Positions 1-7,272 of a stretch of 19,025 bases of DNA are shown here, piece by piece; the stretch's first letter is position 1; each line of letters starts with the position of its first letter. Under the pieces are notes generated by a model, which ran no database searches, was not told the DNA's origin, and saw only the letters and a program-made list of their open reading frames with translations. Source of the DNA: Granulicella sp. (GTDB taxonomy: Bacteria > Acidobacteriota > Terriglobia > Terriglobales > Acidobacteriaceae); NCBI GenBank assembly GCA_003133205.1, contig PKWK01000350.1, positions 1-19,025 of the forward strand. Reading direction: 5' to 3'. The translations under genes were made by a program, and so were the position numbers.

Positions 1-297
1 GCGAAGTACTTCGCGATTATTCCGGCGATGTTCATGGTGGTGTTTCCGCAACTCGCGATTATCAACGTCATGCATTTGCGGTCGCCGGAGTCGGCCATCC
101 TGTCGGCGGTGATCTTCAACGCGCTGATTATTGTTGCGCTGATTCCGCTGGCGCTGCGCGGCGTGCAGTACAAGCCGATGTCGGCGGCAGCGATGCTGCG
201 GCGCAACTTGTGGATCTATGGGGTGGGCGGGATCGTTGCGCCATTCATTGGAATCAAAGCGATCGATATGGTGATAGCTGCGATTCATTTGGTGTGA
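1..297 (+). CDS. kdpB: KdpB, potassium-transporting ATPase subunit B (C-terminal part)
   Basis: Partial gene: the reading frame is open from base 1 and ends with TGA at 295-297, giving the last 98 residues. KdpB is the P-type ATPase subunit of the KdpFABC high-affinity K+ pump in the inner membrane; it hydrolyses ATP and passes the energy to KdpA. The visible part matches the end of KdpB closely: [11 protein letters not shown], the [20 protein letters not shown] membrane segment, the YKPMSA turn and the [20 protein letters not shown] segment. The phosphorylation and nucleotide-binding domains lie upstream of the window. kdpC follows on the same strand after a 51-base gap, so the two are probably one operon. 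Identification is firm. Confidence 0.96.
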   Translation, partial: AKYFAIIPAMFMVVFPQLAIINVMHLRSPESAILSAVIFNALIIVALIPLALRGVQYKPMSAAAMLRRNLWIYGVGGIVAPFIGIKAIDMVIAAIHLV

Positions 298-305
298 GGC
301 AGCGA

Positions 306-336
306 GTTAGCGAGTCAGCAGGTTAGCGAGTCAGCA
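306..336. repeat. Short tandem repeat between kdpB and kdpC
   Basis: Two copies of GTTAGCGAGTCAGCA (306-320 and 322-336), one base apart, with a shorter related run just before them at 301-310. The second copy ends at the first base of the putative kdpC Shine-Dalgarno AAGGGA (336-341). The function is unknown; the tract resembles the degenerate stutter repeats elsewhere between genes in this window. Confidence 0.8.
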
Positions 337-348
337 AGGGATGAAACT

Positions 349-927
349 ATGAAGAAGCACATTGTTACCTCAATTCTGTATACGGTGATCACCGCGGTGC
401 TGCTCGGGATTGGGTATCCGCTGGTGGTGACGGGACTGGCGCGCGTGATGTTCCCGAAGCAGGCGAACGGCTCGTTGATCGAGCGCAACGGCGTGCTGGT
501 GGGGTCGCATCTGATCGGGCAGCCGTTCACTGGGCCGGGCTATTTCTGGTCGCGGCCGTCGGCGGCGGGGAATGGTTACGATGCGGGGAACTCGGGCGGC
601 TCGAACTATGCGCCCACGAACGCGGCCCTGGTGACGCGCGTGGCGGGTACGGTGCAGACGCTCGACCCGAAGGGGACGAATGGCGCGGTGCCCATCGATC
701 TCGCGACGGCGTCAGGCTCGGGACTCGATCCGGACATCTCGCCGGCCGCGGGGTTCTACCAGGTTGCGCGCGTGGCGGCGGAGCGGCATGTCGGCGAGGA
801 TGCGGTGCGAAACCTGGTTGCGGCTCACGTTACGCCGCGGCAGTTCGGTCTGCTGGGCGAGCCGCGGGTGAATGTGCTTGAGTTGAATCTGGCGCTGGAC
901 GATATGGCGCCGGCGGCTTCGAAGTAG
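349..927 (+). CDS. kdpC: KdpC, potassium-transporting ATPase subunit C
   Basis: 192 aa, the usual length for KdpC, the single-span subunit that stabilises the KdpFABC complex and supports ATP binding by KdpB. One N-terminal membrane helix (about residues 8-28, SILYTVITAVLLGIGYPLVV) is followed by the periplasmic domain with family motifs: the GYFWSRPSAA segment, SGGSNYAPTN near residue 82, SGLDPDISPAA near residue 125, and a C-terminal LGEPRVNVLELNLALD. The start ATG at 349 has AAGGGA seven bases upstream; an earlier ATG at 341 opens only a three-codon frame. Directly downstream a convergent gene begins 24 bases away, so the sensor-regulator genes kdpDE, which often follow kdpC, are not here. 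Confidence 0.97.
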   Translation: MKKHIVTSILYTVITAVLLGIGYPLVVTGLARVMFPKQANGSLIERNGVLVGSHLIGQPFTGPGYFWSRPSAAGNGYDAGNSGGSNYAPTNAALVTRVAGTVQTLDPKGTNGAVPIDLATASGSGLDPDISPAAGFYQVARVAAERHVGEDAVRNLVAAHVTPRQFGLLGEPRVNVLELNLALDDMAPAASK

Positions 928-951
928 CCAGAGAGATTCAGCGGCGAACCA

Positions 952-1539
952 CTACTTCGGCGACGGCTTGCTGACCGTAAGCGGAAACTCCATTGCTCCC
1001 ATCCTCTGCGAGGACACGTCATAGACTCCCACTCTTACCGTCGCGTCTCCGGGAGGTATGTCCAGCTCCTGATAGAAGGGCAGTCCATCTCGCAGCGCGT
1101 CGGCATACACCTTCGGCTCCAGGTCAAGCTTCTCGGTATTCAACACCGAGTTCAGAGGCCGTCCCTGCTGGTCATAGGCAATCACCATGGTCAACAGAAG
1201 ACCATGGTGCAGGCCGTCCGGAGTCAGGGTTAATTGGGCTGCGTCGATGCCGACGGTGTATCCGAACACGTAGCGGGTAACCGGCCGCAGCAGCTTCGGG
1301 TTATCGCCCATCAACTTATCGGTTGCCGACGGCTGGCGTGGGTCCGCCAGCGCTTGAATGCGGAACAGGATGTCGGATGCGGGCGGACCGCCGGGCGCCA
1401 TCTCCGCGCGAAATACGCTGCCGGCGCGGTCGGTCTGCTCTTTGTCCTGCTGCTTCTGCTTTGCCTCCGAGACTTTCGGATCTTCCGCCACATAGCCGTG
1501 ACGGTACAGCAGGTTGTATCCAGGTTGATCGAACTTCAC
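952..1539 (-). pseudogene. C-terminal part of the VWFA-related Acidobacterial protein, cut off by an amber codon
   Basis: This open frame lies in the same frame as the upstream 408-aa part (1546-2772), separated only by TAG at 1546-1548 plus two sense codons (Ile, Thr). The first possible start is GTG at 1539, without a Shine-Dalgarno, in the middle of a conserved region: the joined protein reads DGRFH-stop-ITVKFDQPGYNLLYRHGYVAEDPK, which is continuous with the end of the family's VWFA domain. The rest (about residues 60-195) is the usual C-terminal domain of these proteins, with VTRYVFGYTVGIDAAQLTL and a final YDVSSQRMGAMEFPLTV. It is not a separate gene by origin. It may be untranslated, read through, or an artefact of a base-call error. 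Confidence 0.8.
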
Positions 1540-1545
1540 CGTGAT

Positions 1546-2772
1546 CTAGTGAAATCTGCCATCGCGTTTCACGCCCACCGGATCGTAAGCGAGGGTGTAG
1601 TAGCGGTCGCCATTCGCAATCACCTCCGCCATGGCCGCCTTGAGGTCGCCGGTGTTGTAGATCGCATGGCCGCCGGTGTCGTCTGCGATGGTGTCCATGG
1701 TGTCGTGCTCCCGGGTCACCTGGTTAAACGCGAGGTCGGCAGCGTCGGAGCGGTAGTTCTCGTTGCGTAAACTGCTGGCTCCGCCGCTTGCCGGATTCAG
1801 CGCCGGATCGCTGAAGAACCTGCGGGCGTCGATGGGATAGACTGCCACCCGTGCCGCTGCCAGGCGCTGAGCCGTTGCCCTCAGGTCCAGCGCATAGTCC
1901 CGCATCATTCTGTAGGCATCGGACTGGCTGAAGTCTGGGTCCACGCCGATTGGAAACGATGCGGAAAACCAGATCAGATTCTTCCTGCCGGGCAAGGGGC
2001 TGAGATATCTCCCAAGCTCATCCATCGCCTGCAGGGTCAGCTTCACCCGCATATCATCGCCGAACGACGCACTATCGGAGACGAACTGCCGCATCTGGTT
2101 GATCGCTCCCAGGATCGCCTGCGTTTGCTCCGGCGAGACATCTGGATTGGTGAGATTGGCCGTCGTCAGCAGTTGATCCTGACGCTTGTCCTCATTCTGC
2201 TGCTCGCCCGGAGTAATGAGGAGCGGCGAGACATCGACTCCCTCCATCCTGCCCCGCTGATTCAGCGCGTTCAGCAGCACCGCCGGGTCGGTGGTGAATC
2301 CGTTCACCATCCGCAGGTGGGACGCCAGCGTAAAGATGGCGATGCGCGTTCCGGGCGGGATCGCCTTCAGGTAGGAGATCATCTGTCTGCGCACCGTCAT
2401 CTGATCCTGCGTGGGCGTGTTGAGCGAATCCAGCAGGATGACATTCACGGCGTCGCTCTTGATCTCGGTGGGGAAGTTCGAGTACATCCCCTCTGGCAGC
2501 TTCGGCCGTGCTCCGACGAACGTCTGCGCCCCCGCATGTACTTCAAAGTACGAGATTGCCTGCGGCTTGCCGTCCTCCAGAACCGTAAAGTCTTCCTTCT
2601 TCAGCCCTTGCACCGCGTGACCCTGATGATCCTGAACAACCACATCCAACAGGACAGTCTGGCTGGTCGCCTTGATCAGGGGCGGAGGAGACGGTTGCGC
2701 GGTGGCGGCTGTGGCAAACGCTAACAGATAAATGCCAAAAAGTCGGAAGACCCCTGAATTAGGAAGCCTCAT
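1546..2772 (-). CDS. VWFA-related Acidobacterial domain protein, N-terminal part ending at an amber codon
   Basis: 408 aa; the full protein would be 606 codons counting the amber codon, running to 952. The ATG at 2772 is preceded by GAGGGGAGA eight bases upstream. An N-terminal signal peptide is visible (about residues 1-25, LFGIYLLAFATAATAQ), so the product is exported. Next comes a beta-rich segment typical of the family (LLDVVVQDHQGHAVQGLKKEDFTVLEDGKPQAISYFE, residues 41-78), then a von Willebrand A fold with VNVILLDSLNTP (109-120), where DSLNT sits at the metal-site position, LPGRKNLIWFSASFP near 260, and YTLAYDP near the end. Family TIGR03436 is abundant in Acidobacteriota, and its role is not established. 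The frame stops inside the conserved DGRFH.ITVKFD stretch, so the product is probably truncated or the gene decayed. Confidence 0.85.
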   Translation of the reverse strand: MRLPNSGVFRLFGIYLLAFATAATAQPSPPPLIKATSQTVLLDVVVQDHQGHAVQGLKKEDFTVLEDGKPQAISYFEVHAGAQTFVGARPKLPEGMYSNFPTEIKSDAVNVILLDSLNTPTQDQMTVRRQMISYLKAIPPGTRIAIFTLASHLRMVNGFTTDPAVLLNALNQRGRMEGVDVSPLLITPGEQQNEDKRQDQLLTTANLTNPDVSPEQTQAILGAINQMRQFVSDSASFGDDMRVKLTLQAMDELGRYLSPLPGRKNLIWFSASFPIGVDPDFSQSDAYRMMRDYALDLRATAQRLAAARVAVYPIDARRFFSDPALNPASGGASSLRNENYRSDAADLAFNQVTREHDTMDTIADDTGGHAIYNTGDLKAAMAEVIANGDRYYTLAYDPVGVKRDGRFH

Positions 2773-2917
2773 GAATTCGCTTCTCCCCTCGAGCCAAACT
2801 CTACGTCAGCTCGCTTGAATCCATATACCTGAGCAAGAATAACTCCCCCGCCGGACATTCAGGCACTTTTGGGTGAACACTGCCGGGAACACATTCTAAG
2901 AGCAGTTGTCAGTGTTT

Positions 2918-2966
2918 AGTTGTCAGTTGAAAGACAACTACAGAGATTCTGAGCTGCGCTCAGAAT
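2918..2966. repeat. Two small inverted repeats
   Basis: AGTTGTC (2918-2924) pairs with GACAACT (2933-2939) across 8 bases. A second palindrome follows seven bases later: ATTCTGAGC (2946-2954), TGC, GCTCAGAAT (2958-2966), a perfect 9-bp stem with a three-base loop. Neither is followed by a T-tract, so they do not look like terminators. Repeats of the TTCTGAGC..GCTCAGAA type are, to my recollection, common between genes in Acidobacteriota. Confidence 0.6.
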
Positions 2967-2975
2967 GACGGCGTG

Positions 2976-3025
2976 AAAAAAGATCCATGCGGGAGGTGGG
3001 CTTGTGGCCGGCCTCCTGCACGGAT
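2976..3025 (-). terminator. Intrinsic terminator after the TonB receptor gene
   Basis: Read on the minus strand, the sequence from 3025 forms a stem of about 14 pairs (3012-3025 with 2983-2996, one mismatch and one G-U pair, 15-base loop), followed almost at once by six T residues (2981-2976). It starts about 57 bases after the receptor stop codon. Stem and T-run fit Rho-independent termination in that direction only. Confidence 0.65.
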
Positions 3026-3031
3026 TTGTTG

Positions 3032-3078
3032 CTACAACAACCAACAACCAGCAACTAACAACCTGCAACTTCCAACTC
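3032..3078. repeat. Degenerate CAAC-rich stutter tract
   Basis: A run of variations on CAAC/CAACAAC (read as GTTG/GTTGTT on the minus strand) immediately after the stop codon of the TonB receptor gene. It is low-complexity and degenerate, with no exact long unit. It resembles, in style, the tract before kdpC. Confidence 0.6.
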
Positions 3079-3082
3079 GCTT

Positions 3083-5827
3083 CTAGCGCTTGGGCGATAG
3101 CCCGAACTGGATGGAGAGGACGATGCTGCGTCTCGGCAGGATGCTGACGTTGTCGCCACCGGCAATCGGGGTCTGGCCGTTGGTGTTGAACGGATCGGTG
3201 TAGGTGGTATTGTTGCCGGCGATGGACATGGTCTGCGCTAGGCCGGTGATTCCGTCGCCGGTAATGCTGCTCTGGTTGAAGAGGTTATTGAAGCTCAGGC
3301 GGATCTTGGTCTGATCGAAGCGAGAGCCGCTGCGGACGGTGTAGTTGAGGAAGGCGTTGGTGACGGTGAAGGGATCGATGGTGGCCTGGTTGTGATAGCC
3401 GCCGTTGTCCTGGTACATCTGGCCGACGCGCTTGTTGAACAAGCCCATATCGAAGGCTTTGCGCTGGTAGGTTACGCCTTCGGTTTCGATGTCGGAAGGA
3501 GTATTGGCGATCCACTGGCCGGAGGGCGCGGTGACGGTGATCTGCGGCGTCGTGGCGTTGCAACCGGTTGCGCCAGTGGTGCAACTGACAGCCTCGGTGC
3601 CCGAGTAGCTGGCCCGATCCACACTTGCGTTGAGGTAGACGCTGAGGCCCTTGGTTACGTAAATATTGCTCTCCGCCTCGAAGCCCTGGGTGATGGAGCT
3701 GGGCTGCAGGAAGTAGACCGGCTCGCCCGTGGACTGAGGGGTAAACGAGGAGTAGCTGTTATCGAAATGGATGTGGTAATAGTCCGCATCCAGGGTGACT
3801 CGTTTCAGCTTCAGTACAGTGCCGCCCTGGTAGGTGGTGTTCTTCTGTTGCTTCGGCAGGGTTGCGACGGGAATTGGGTTGCCCGTGGCGCCCTGGTTGA
3901 AGTCGAAGACCCCGGAGGGCGGCACGATGCTGCCTTGAGCGGCCTGAACGTAGGCCGACCAGTTGCTCAAGATGCGGTAGTTGATGGTGGCCGAGGGCAG
4001 CGTGGAGAAGTAGCTGCCGCCGTTGGCGATGAAGGCCTTTGGATTCGCCACGGCCGCTGAAGCCGCAAGCGGACCGATCTTGCCTCCGTTGTCGGCGAAC
4101 TGTTTGGTGCCGATGGTGTAGTAGGCAAACTTGACGCCGGGAGTGATGCTCAGCTTCGAGGTGATGTGAAGCTGGTACTCGGCGAAGGGCTGGTAGGAGT
4201 TGGTGACGAAGGTCTCAGAGAAGTTGGGCAGCGGTGCGTCGAGCCAGTTCTGCAGCGGATCGGCGGGATACTGGTGGCGGTTGGTGTTGGCCCACTCGTA
4301 CCACATACCGGCGTGCAGGATGCCGAACCTCGAAACCTGGTTCAGTTGCGAAGTCTCGCCGTACTTGCGATAGCTGTTGTACTTATCGACGCCGCAGGTG
4401 TACTTGAATTTGACGAGGGTGTTGCAGGTGTTGGGGATGGTGACGCCGAGCGGCGCGTAGGTGGTGCCGACGAGAGACGAATTGTCGGTGATGGGCACAG
4501 CGTTGGAGTACTTCTCCGAGTTGTCGTAGTCGTAGGTGTAGGGCTTGATGTCCAGGGTGACGTCCTTGCCGAACTCCTTGTGAATGCCGACATACTCGAA
4601 GTCGGTGGGCACATGGTAGTTGTTGTACTGGTTGCTGAGGTACAACATCGGGTCGGAGTTGTCGGCCATCAGGAAGTTGATGCCGGAGCCGGCGAAGGGA
4701 GCGAGCTTGCCGGTGCAGGTGTAGCTGGCTCCCGCACCGTACATCTGGCATCGCGTGGCGTTGAAGTTCGGCGTGTTGGCATCGAGCCAGACGACGCCGG
4801 CGAAGCCCGTGATCACGGTCTTGTCGGAGAGCTTGTACTGTACTTTGAGGGCGCCGGCATCGCGCTTCTGGTGGTTCCAGGTCTGGTAGCCGTCGGAGGT
4901 CATGTTGTGAACATCAACATTGAGGCTGAACTTGCCGCCGGAACCGAACGACCCTGAGTCAAATTCGCCGTCGAAGAGCTTGGTGTTGAACGACCCGTAA
5001 GAGAAGCCGCCGCGGATGTTCTGGATCGGGGAAAGATCCTTCGACAGCAGGTGAATCGAGCCGCCGAAGGGCGTGGGCCCGATGGTGGACGCCGTGCCGG
5101 GCGAGCGGTCGAAGTCGATGCCGCCGAGAAACTGCGAGGGGAAGAAAGCCCAGGAGTGGTGGCTGGGCGTGTTGGTGTCGTAAAAGGGGACACCGTCGAA
5201 GTCGATGTCGTAGTCGCCGTCCGGAAAGCCGCGGAAGTAAGTGTTCGACTGGCCCATGCCGACGCCGTCGCTGCTGGTGGTGAAGGTGCCGGGGGCCATC
5301 TGGACTGCCTCGCCGTAGTCAGCGACAGGCGACATGAAGTTCTGGATCATCTCCGAGGTGATCTCGGTGCGCGCGGAGGTTTCGGAGAGCAGCGCGTCCA
5401 TCGGCGCCATCGCGGCGGCGACGGAGTTGGCCTCGCTGGCCTCGACGGTGATCTCTTCAGAGACGTTGCCCAGCGCGAGTGTGACCGGAATGTCGGATGG
5501 CTGACCGGCGGCGAGCTGCACGCCGCTCTTCTCGGTGGTGGCGAAGCCGGGCGCGTTGACGCGAATGGTGTACTTGCCCACGGGCAGCGCAGCGATGGCG
5601 TACTTGCCCTGGTTGTCTGAGGTCATCTTCTGCGAGACGCCGGTGGTCTCGTTCTTGACCGTCACGTCTGCACCCGGCAGGGGCACTCCGCGCGGATCAA
5701 GGACGGTTCCGGAGAGGGTCGCGCTGGATTGCGCGTAAAGAGGCGTCGGCCGAACGACGGTCACGACAGGCAGCGCCAGCAGGGCGCATACAACGATGCG
5801 AGCATAGCGAAATAGAGGTGAATGCAT
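3083..5827 (-). CDS. TonB-dependent receptor with N-terminal carboxypeptidase-regulatory-like domain
   Basis: 914 aa, outer-membrane beta-barrel that should import an unidentified substrate using TonB energy. A signal peptide (about residues 1-32, ending PLYAQ) is followed by a carboxypeptidase-regulatory-like beta-sandwich (about 36-118: LSGTVLDPRGVPLPGADVTVKN, GKYAIAALPVGKYTIRVNAPGF), a TonB-box-like EEITVEA (124-130), a plug (about 145-265) with NTYFRGFPDGDYDIDFDGVPF, SHHSWAFFPSQFLGGIDFDRSPG and FGGSIHLLSK, and then a long barrel. The chain ends RRSIVLSIQFGLSPKR, with the terminal strand's aromatic a few residues before the end. The start ATG has AAGGGA ten bases upstream. The substrate cannot be told from sequence. 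Downstream on the same strand, beyond a likely terminator, lies the VWFA-related gene. Confidence 0.93.
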   Translation of the reverse strand: MHSPLFRYARIVVCALLALPVVTVVRPTPLYAQSSATLSGTVLDPRGVPLPGADVTVKNETTGVSQKMTSDNQGKYAIAALPVGKYTIRVNAPGFATTEKSGVQLAAGQPSDIPVTLALGNVSEEITVEASEANSVAAAMAPMDALLSETSARTEITSEMIQNFMSPVADYGEAVQMAPGTFTTSSDGVGMGQSNTYFRGFPDGDYDIDFDGVPFYDTNTPSHHSWAFFPSQFLGGIDFDRSPGTASTIGPTPFGGSIHLLSKDLSPIQNIRGGFSYGSFNTKLFDGEFDSGSFGSGGKFSLNVDVHNMTSDGYQTWNHQKRDAGALKVQYKLSDKTVITGFAGVVWLDANTPNFNATRCQMYGAGASYTCTGKLAPFAGSGINFLMADNSDPMLYLSNQYNNYHVPTDFEYVGIHKEFGKDVTLDIKPYTYDYDNSEKYSNAVPITDNSSLVGTTYAPLGVTIPNTCNTLVKFKYTCGVDKYNSYRKYGETSQLNQVSRFGILHAGMWYEWANTNRHQYPADPLQNWLDAPLPNFSETFVTNSYQPFAEYQLHITSKLSITPGVKFAYYTIGTKQFADNGGKIGPLAASAAVANPKAFIANGGSYFSTLPSATINYRILSNWSAYVQAAQGSIVPPSGVFDFNQGATGNPIPVATLPKQQKNTTYQGGTVLKLKRVTLDADYYHIHFDNSYSSFTPQSTGEPVYFLQPSSITQGFEAESNIYVTKGLSVYLNASVDRASYSGTEAVSCTTGATGCNATTPQITVTAPSGQWIANTPSDIETEGVTYQRKAFDMGLFNKRVGQMYQDNGGYHNQATIDPFTVTNAFLNYTVRSGSRFDQTKIRLSFNNLFNQSSITGDGITGLAQTMSIAGNNTTYTDPFNTNGQTPIAGGDNVSILPRRSIVLSIQFGLSPKR

Positions 5828-6034
5828 AGTGAGGGATTCCCTTCGTGGTGAAACTGAAAGTCAATTGTGGGGAAATATGGGCCTGTTCGAGTCTGCGTCC
5901 GCTTTGTCACTGGGGAATGAACGTTGCGTTGCAATCTGGTTACAATCTTTGGGTTTTCAAGGAATCCCGCGCAATGTAACCGGATCGTCACCTTCCGGGC
6001 AAGGGTGCGGGGCGGGGGAAGTACAATCAGCGGA

Positions 6035-6631
6035 ATGATCGCTTTCCTGCGCGGCCGCCTGATCTCGAAGACGCCGAACCAGGCCATCGTCGAGTGCGGC
6101 GGCGTCGGCTACGATGCCACCATCTCCGTCGCCACGTTCACCTCGCTGCCACCCGAGGGCGCCGAGGCTCGGCTGCACATCTATACCCACGTCCGCGAAG
6201 ATGCGCTCGCGCTGTTCGGATTCGCCGAGCCGAATGAGAAGCGCCTGTTCGAAAAGCTGCTAACTATCTCCGGGATTGGCCCCAAGCTGGCGATCACCGT
6301 GCTCAGCGGCATCGACACCGACCGCCTGGTCACCGCCATCCGCGCCAGCGACCACGCCACGCTGACGCGCATCCCGGGCATCGGCAAAAAGACCGCCGAG
6401 CGCGTTGTGCTGGAGCTGAAGGACAAGCTGGACGACATGGCGGTCGCCCCCGCGTCCGCGCCCGCCTCGCACTATGGCCCCGCGGGCGACGATGCGCTGT
6501 CGGCCATGGTGAACCTCGGCTACGCTCGGCCCATCGCCCAGCGCGCCATCGAAACCGCCATCGCCAAACACCCCGAGGCGGCAAACGACTTCGAGGTGCT
6601 CTTCCGGGCGGCCATGGCGGCGATCCGGTAG
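6035..6631 (+). CDS. ruvA: RuvA, Holliday junction branch migration subunit
   Basis: 198 aa from ATG 6035, the family's usual length. The frame stays open back to 5924, but MIAFLRGRLISKTP is the conserved beginning of RuvA, so the upstream 37 codons are not part of it. RuvA binds four-way DNA junctions as a tetramer and positions the RuvB motor. Domains: OB-fold (about 1-63, VGYDATISV, LHIYTHVREDALALFGF), two helix-hairpin-helix motifs (LLTISGIGPKLAITVLSGI, 75-93; LTRIPGIGKKTAERVVLEL, 110-128), an Ala/Pro-rich linker (about 136-150) and the RuvB-contacting C-terminal domain (DALSAMVNLGYARPIAQRAIE). ruvB and ruvC are not adjacent. No clear Shine-Dalgarno; a TACAAT at 6022-6027 lies just before the start, so a very short leader is conceivable. 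Confidence 0.97.
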   Translation: MIAFLRGRLISKTPNQAIVECGGVGYDATISVATFTSLPPEGAEARLHIYTHVREDALALFGFAEPNEKRLFEKLLTISGIGPKLAITVLSGIDTDRLVTAIRASDHATLTRIPGIGKKTAERVVLELKDKLDDMAVAPASAPASHYGPAGDDALSAMVNLGYARPIAQRAIETAIAKHPEAANDFEVLFRAAMAAIR

Positions 6632-6641
6632 GCGGGAACGA

Positions 6642-7145
6642 CTAGTTCGGGTCCCAGAAGCCGATGGGATCCAACGAGTGGCCTTGCAACCGTACTCGTC
6701 TCAGCAGCGCGAATCCAATCGGCATCAACACGACAGCGACCAATCCAAATCCAAAGACAAACCCCCACTCATCTCCGAACGAATCGATCTGGCCGTGGTC
6801 ATAGTTCCAGTTGGAGTAGCTAACCCCGACCTGCTCACCGATTGTGAAGCTCGGCGGATCGGAGCATGCGGAACTCGTCATTACATGCGTGACTCCGTCC
6901 ACGCTCTGGTACCGGAACTGCGGACAGTAATTTGTTTGTGCAGGTGCACCGGTCTGCATGTCGGCTGCCGTGTGGGTTTCCACGTTTGCGATGACGGTGC
7001 CCTGGGTCTTTGAGCTATGCGTCAGGAATGATGCCTCGTAAACAGCGAAGCCAATTGCCAAGAGCAGGAAGCAGGACCCGGTAGTCATACCCGTCCAGCC
7101 GAGCCACAAGAAGATCTTCCAGCCGGGGTGTTTCAAGAGTTTCAT
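6642..7145 (-). CDS. Small membrane protein, DUF3592-like
   Basis: 167 aa if the ATG at 7145 is used; a TTG at 7175 would add ten residues. Neither has a good Shine-Dalgarno. Two membrane helices flank one soluble segment: helix 1 at about residues 11-36 (IFLWLGWTGMTTGSCFLLLAIGFAVY), helix 2 at about 128-149 (GFVFGFGLVAVVLMPIGFALL). The middle (about 47-122) has the DUF3592 pattern: TQGTVIANVE, YCPQFRYQSVDGVTHV, then IGEQVGVSYSNWNYDHGQIDSF, a small beta-domain. Two cysteines (74 and 94) in that segment could pair if it is periplasmic. The function of the family is unknown. The gene ends 10 bases from the end of ruvA, tail-to-tail. Confidence 0.8.
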   Translation of the reverse strand: MKLLKHPGWKIFLWLGWTGMTTGSCFLLLAIGFAVYEASFLTHSSKTQGTVIANVETHTAADMQTGAPAQTNYCPQFRYQSVDGVTHVMTSSACSDPPSFTIGEQVGVSYSNWNYDHGQIDSFGDEWGFVFGFGLVAVVLMPIGFALLRRVRLQGHSLDPIGFWDPN

Positions 7146-7244
7146 CGATTGCCATACTAAACCGGCTACCTGCAAACGGTAGAAGTTCTTGACTGAGCGG
7201 ACAGTGCGGCGCTGTTCCCGGCGGCGGTGCGGTAGGGTAGCATC

Positions 7245-7258
7245 TGATCACTGATCAC
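7245..7258. repeat. Tandem TGATCAC repeat upstream of the asparaginase-like gene
   Basis: TGATCAC occurs twice head to tail (7245-7251, 7252-7258), with the related CACTGAC shortly after, ending 14 bases before the ATG. The start codon itself has no recognisable Shine-Dalgarno, so the tract occupies the usual leader region. TGATCA is self-complementary. Confidence 0.55.
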
Positions 7259-7272
7259 TTACCACTGACTTT

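Larger units (their letters stand above)
2773..3082. other. 310-bp gene-free stretch with repeats and hairpins
   Basis: I see no coding frame here. From right to left on the minus strand it holds a CAAC-rich stutter tract (about 3032-3078), the probable terminator of the TonB receptor gene (2976-3025), a 9-bp perfect hairpin (ATTCTGAGC/TGC/GCTCAGAAT, 2946-2966), a direct repeat AGTTGTCAGT at 2904-2913 and 2918-2927 whose second copy also pairs with GACAACT at 2933-2939, and then about 120 bases leading to the VWFA gene start. I could not find a convincing promoter for the VWFA gene. Confidence 0.7.

Noticed and set aside
306..336. Tandem repeat before kdpC as a CRISPR-like array
   Set aside because: Only two short copies with a single base between them and no spacers.
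4166..4957. Long plus-strand open frame (263 codons) opposite the TonB receptor gene
   Set aside because: It is rich in Val/Gly/Glu with no recognisable motif and is antisense to a well-supported conserved gene; such frames are common in high-GC DNA.
5938..5981. GGTTAC ... GTAACC inverted repeat upstream of ruvA as an operator, with TACAAT at 5941-5946 as a -10
   Set aside because: Six-base arms 32 bases apart are not significant, no -35 lies at the right distance, and no SOS-box pattern is seen.
5924..6034. Extended N-terminus for RuvA
   Set aside because: The RuvA family begins at MIAFLRGRL, and the upstream codons fall in the intergenic region with no similarity to the family.
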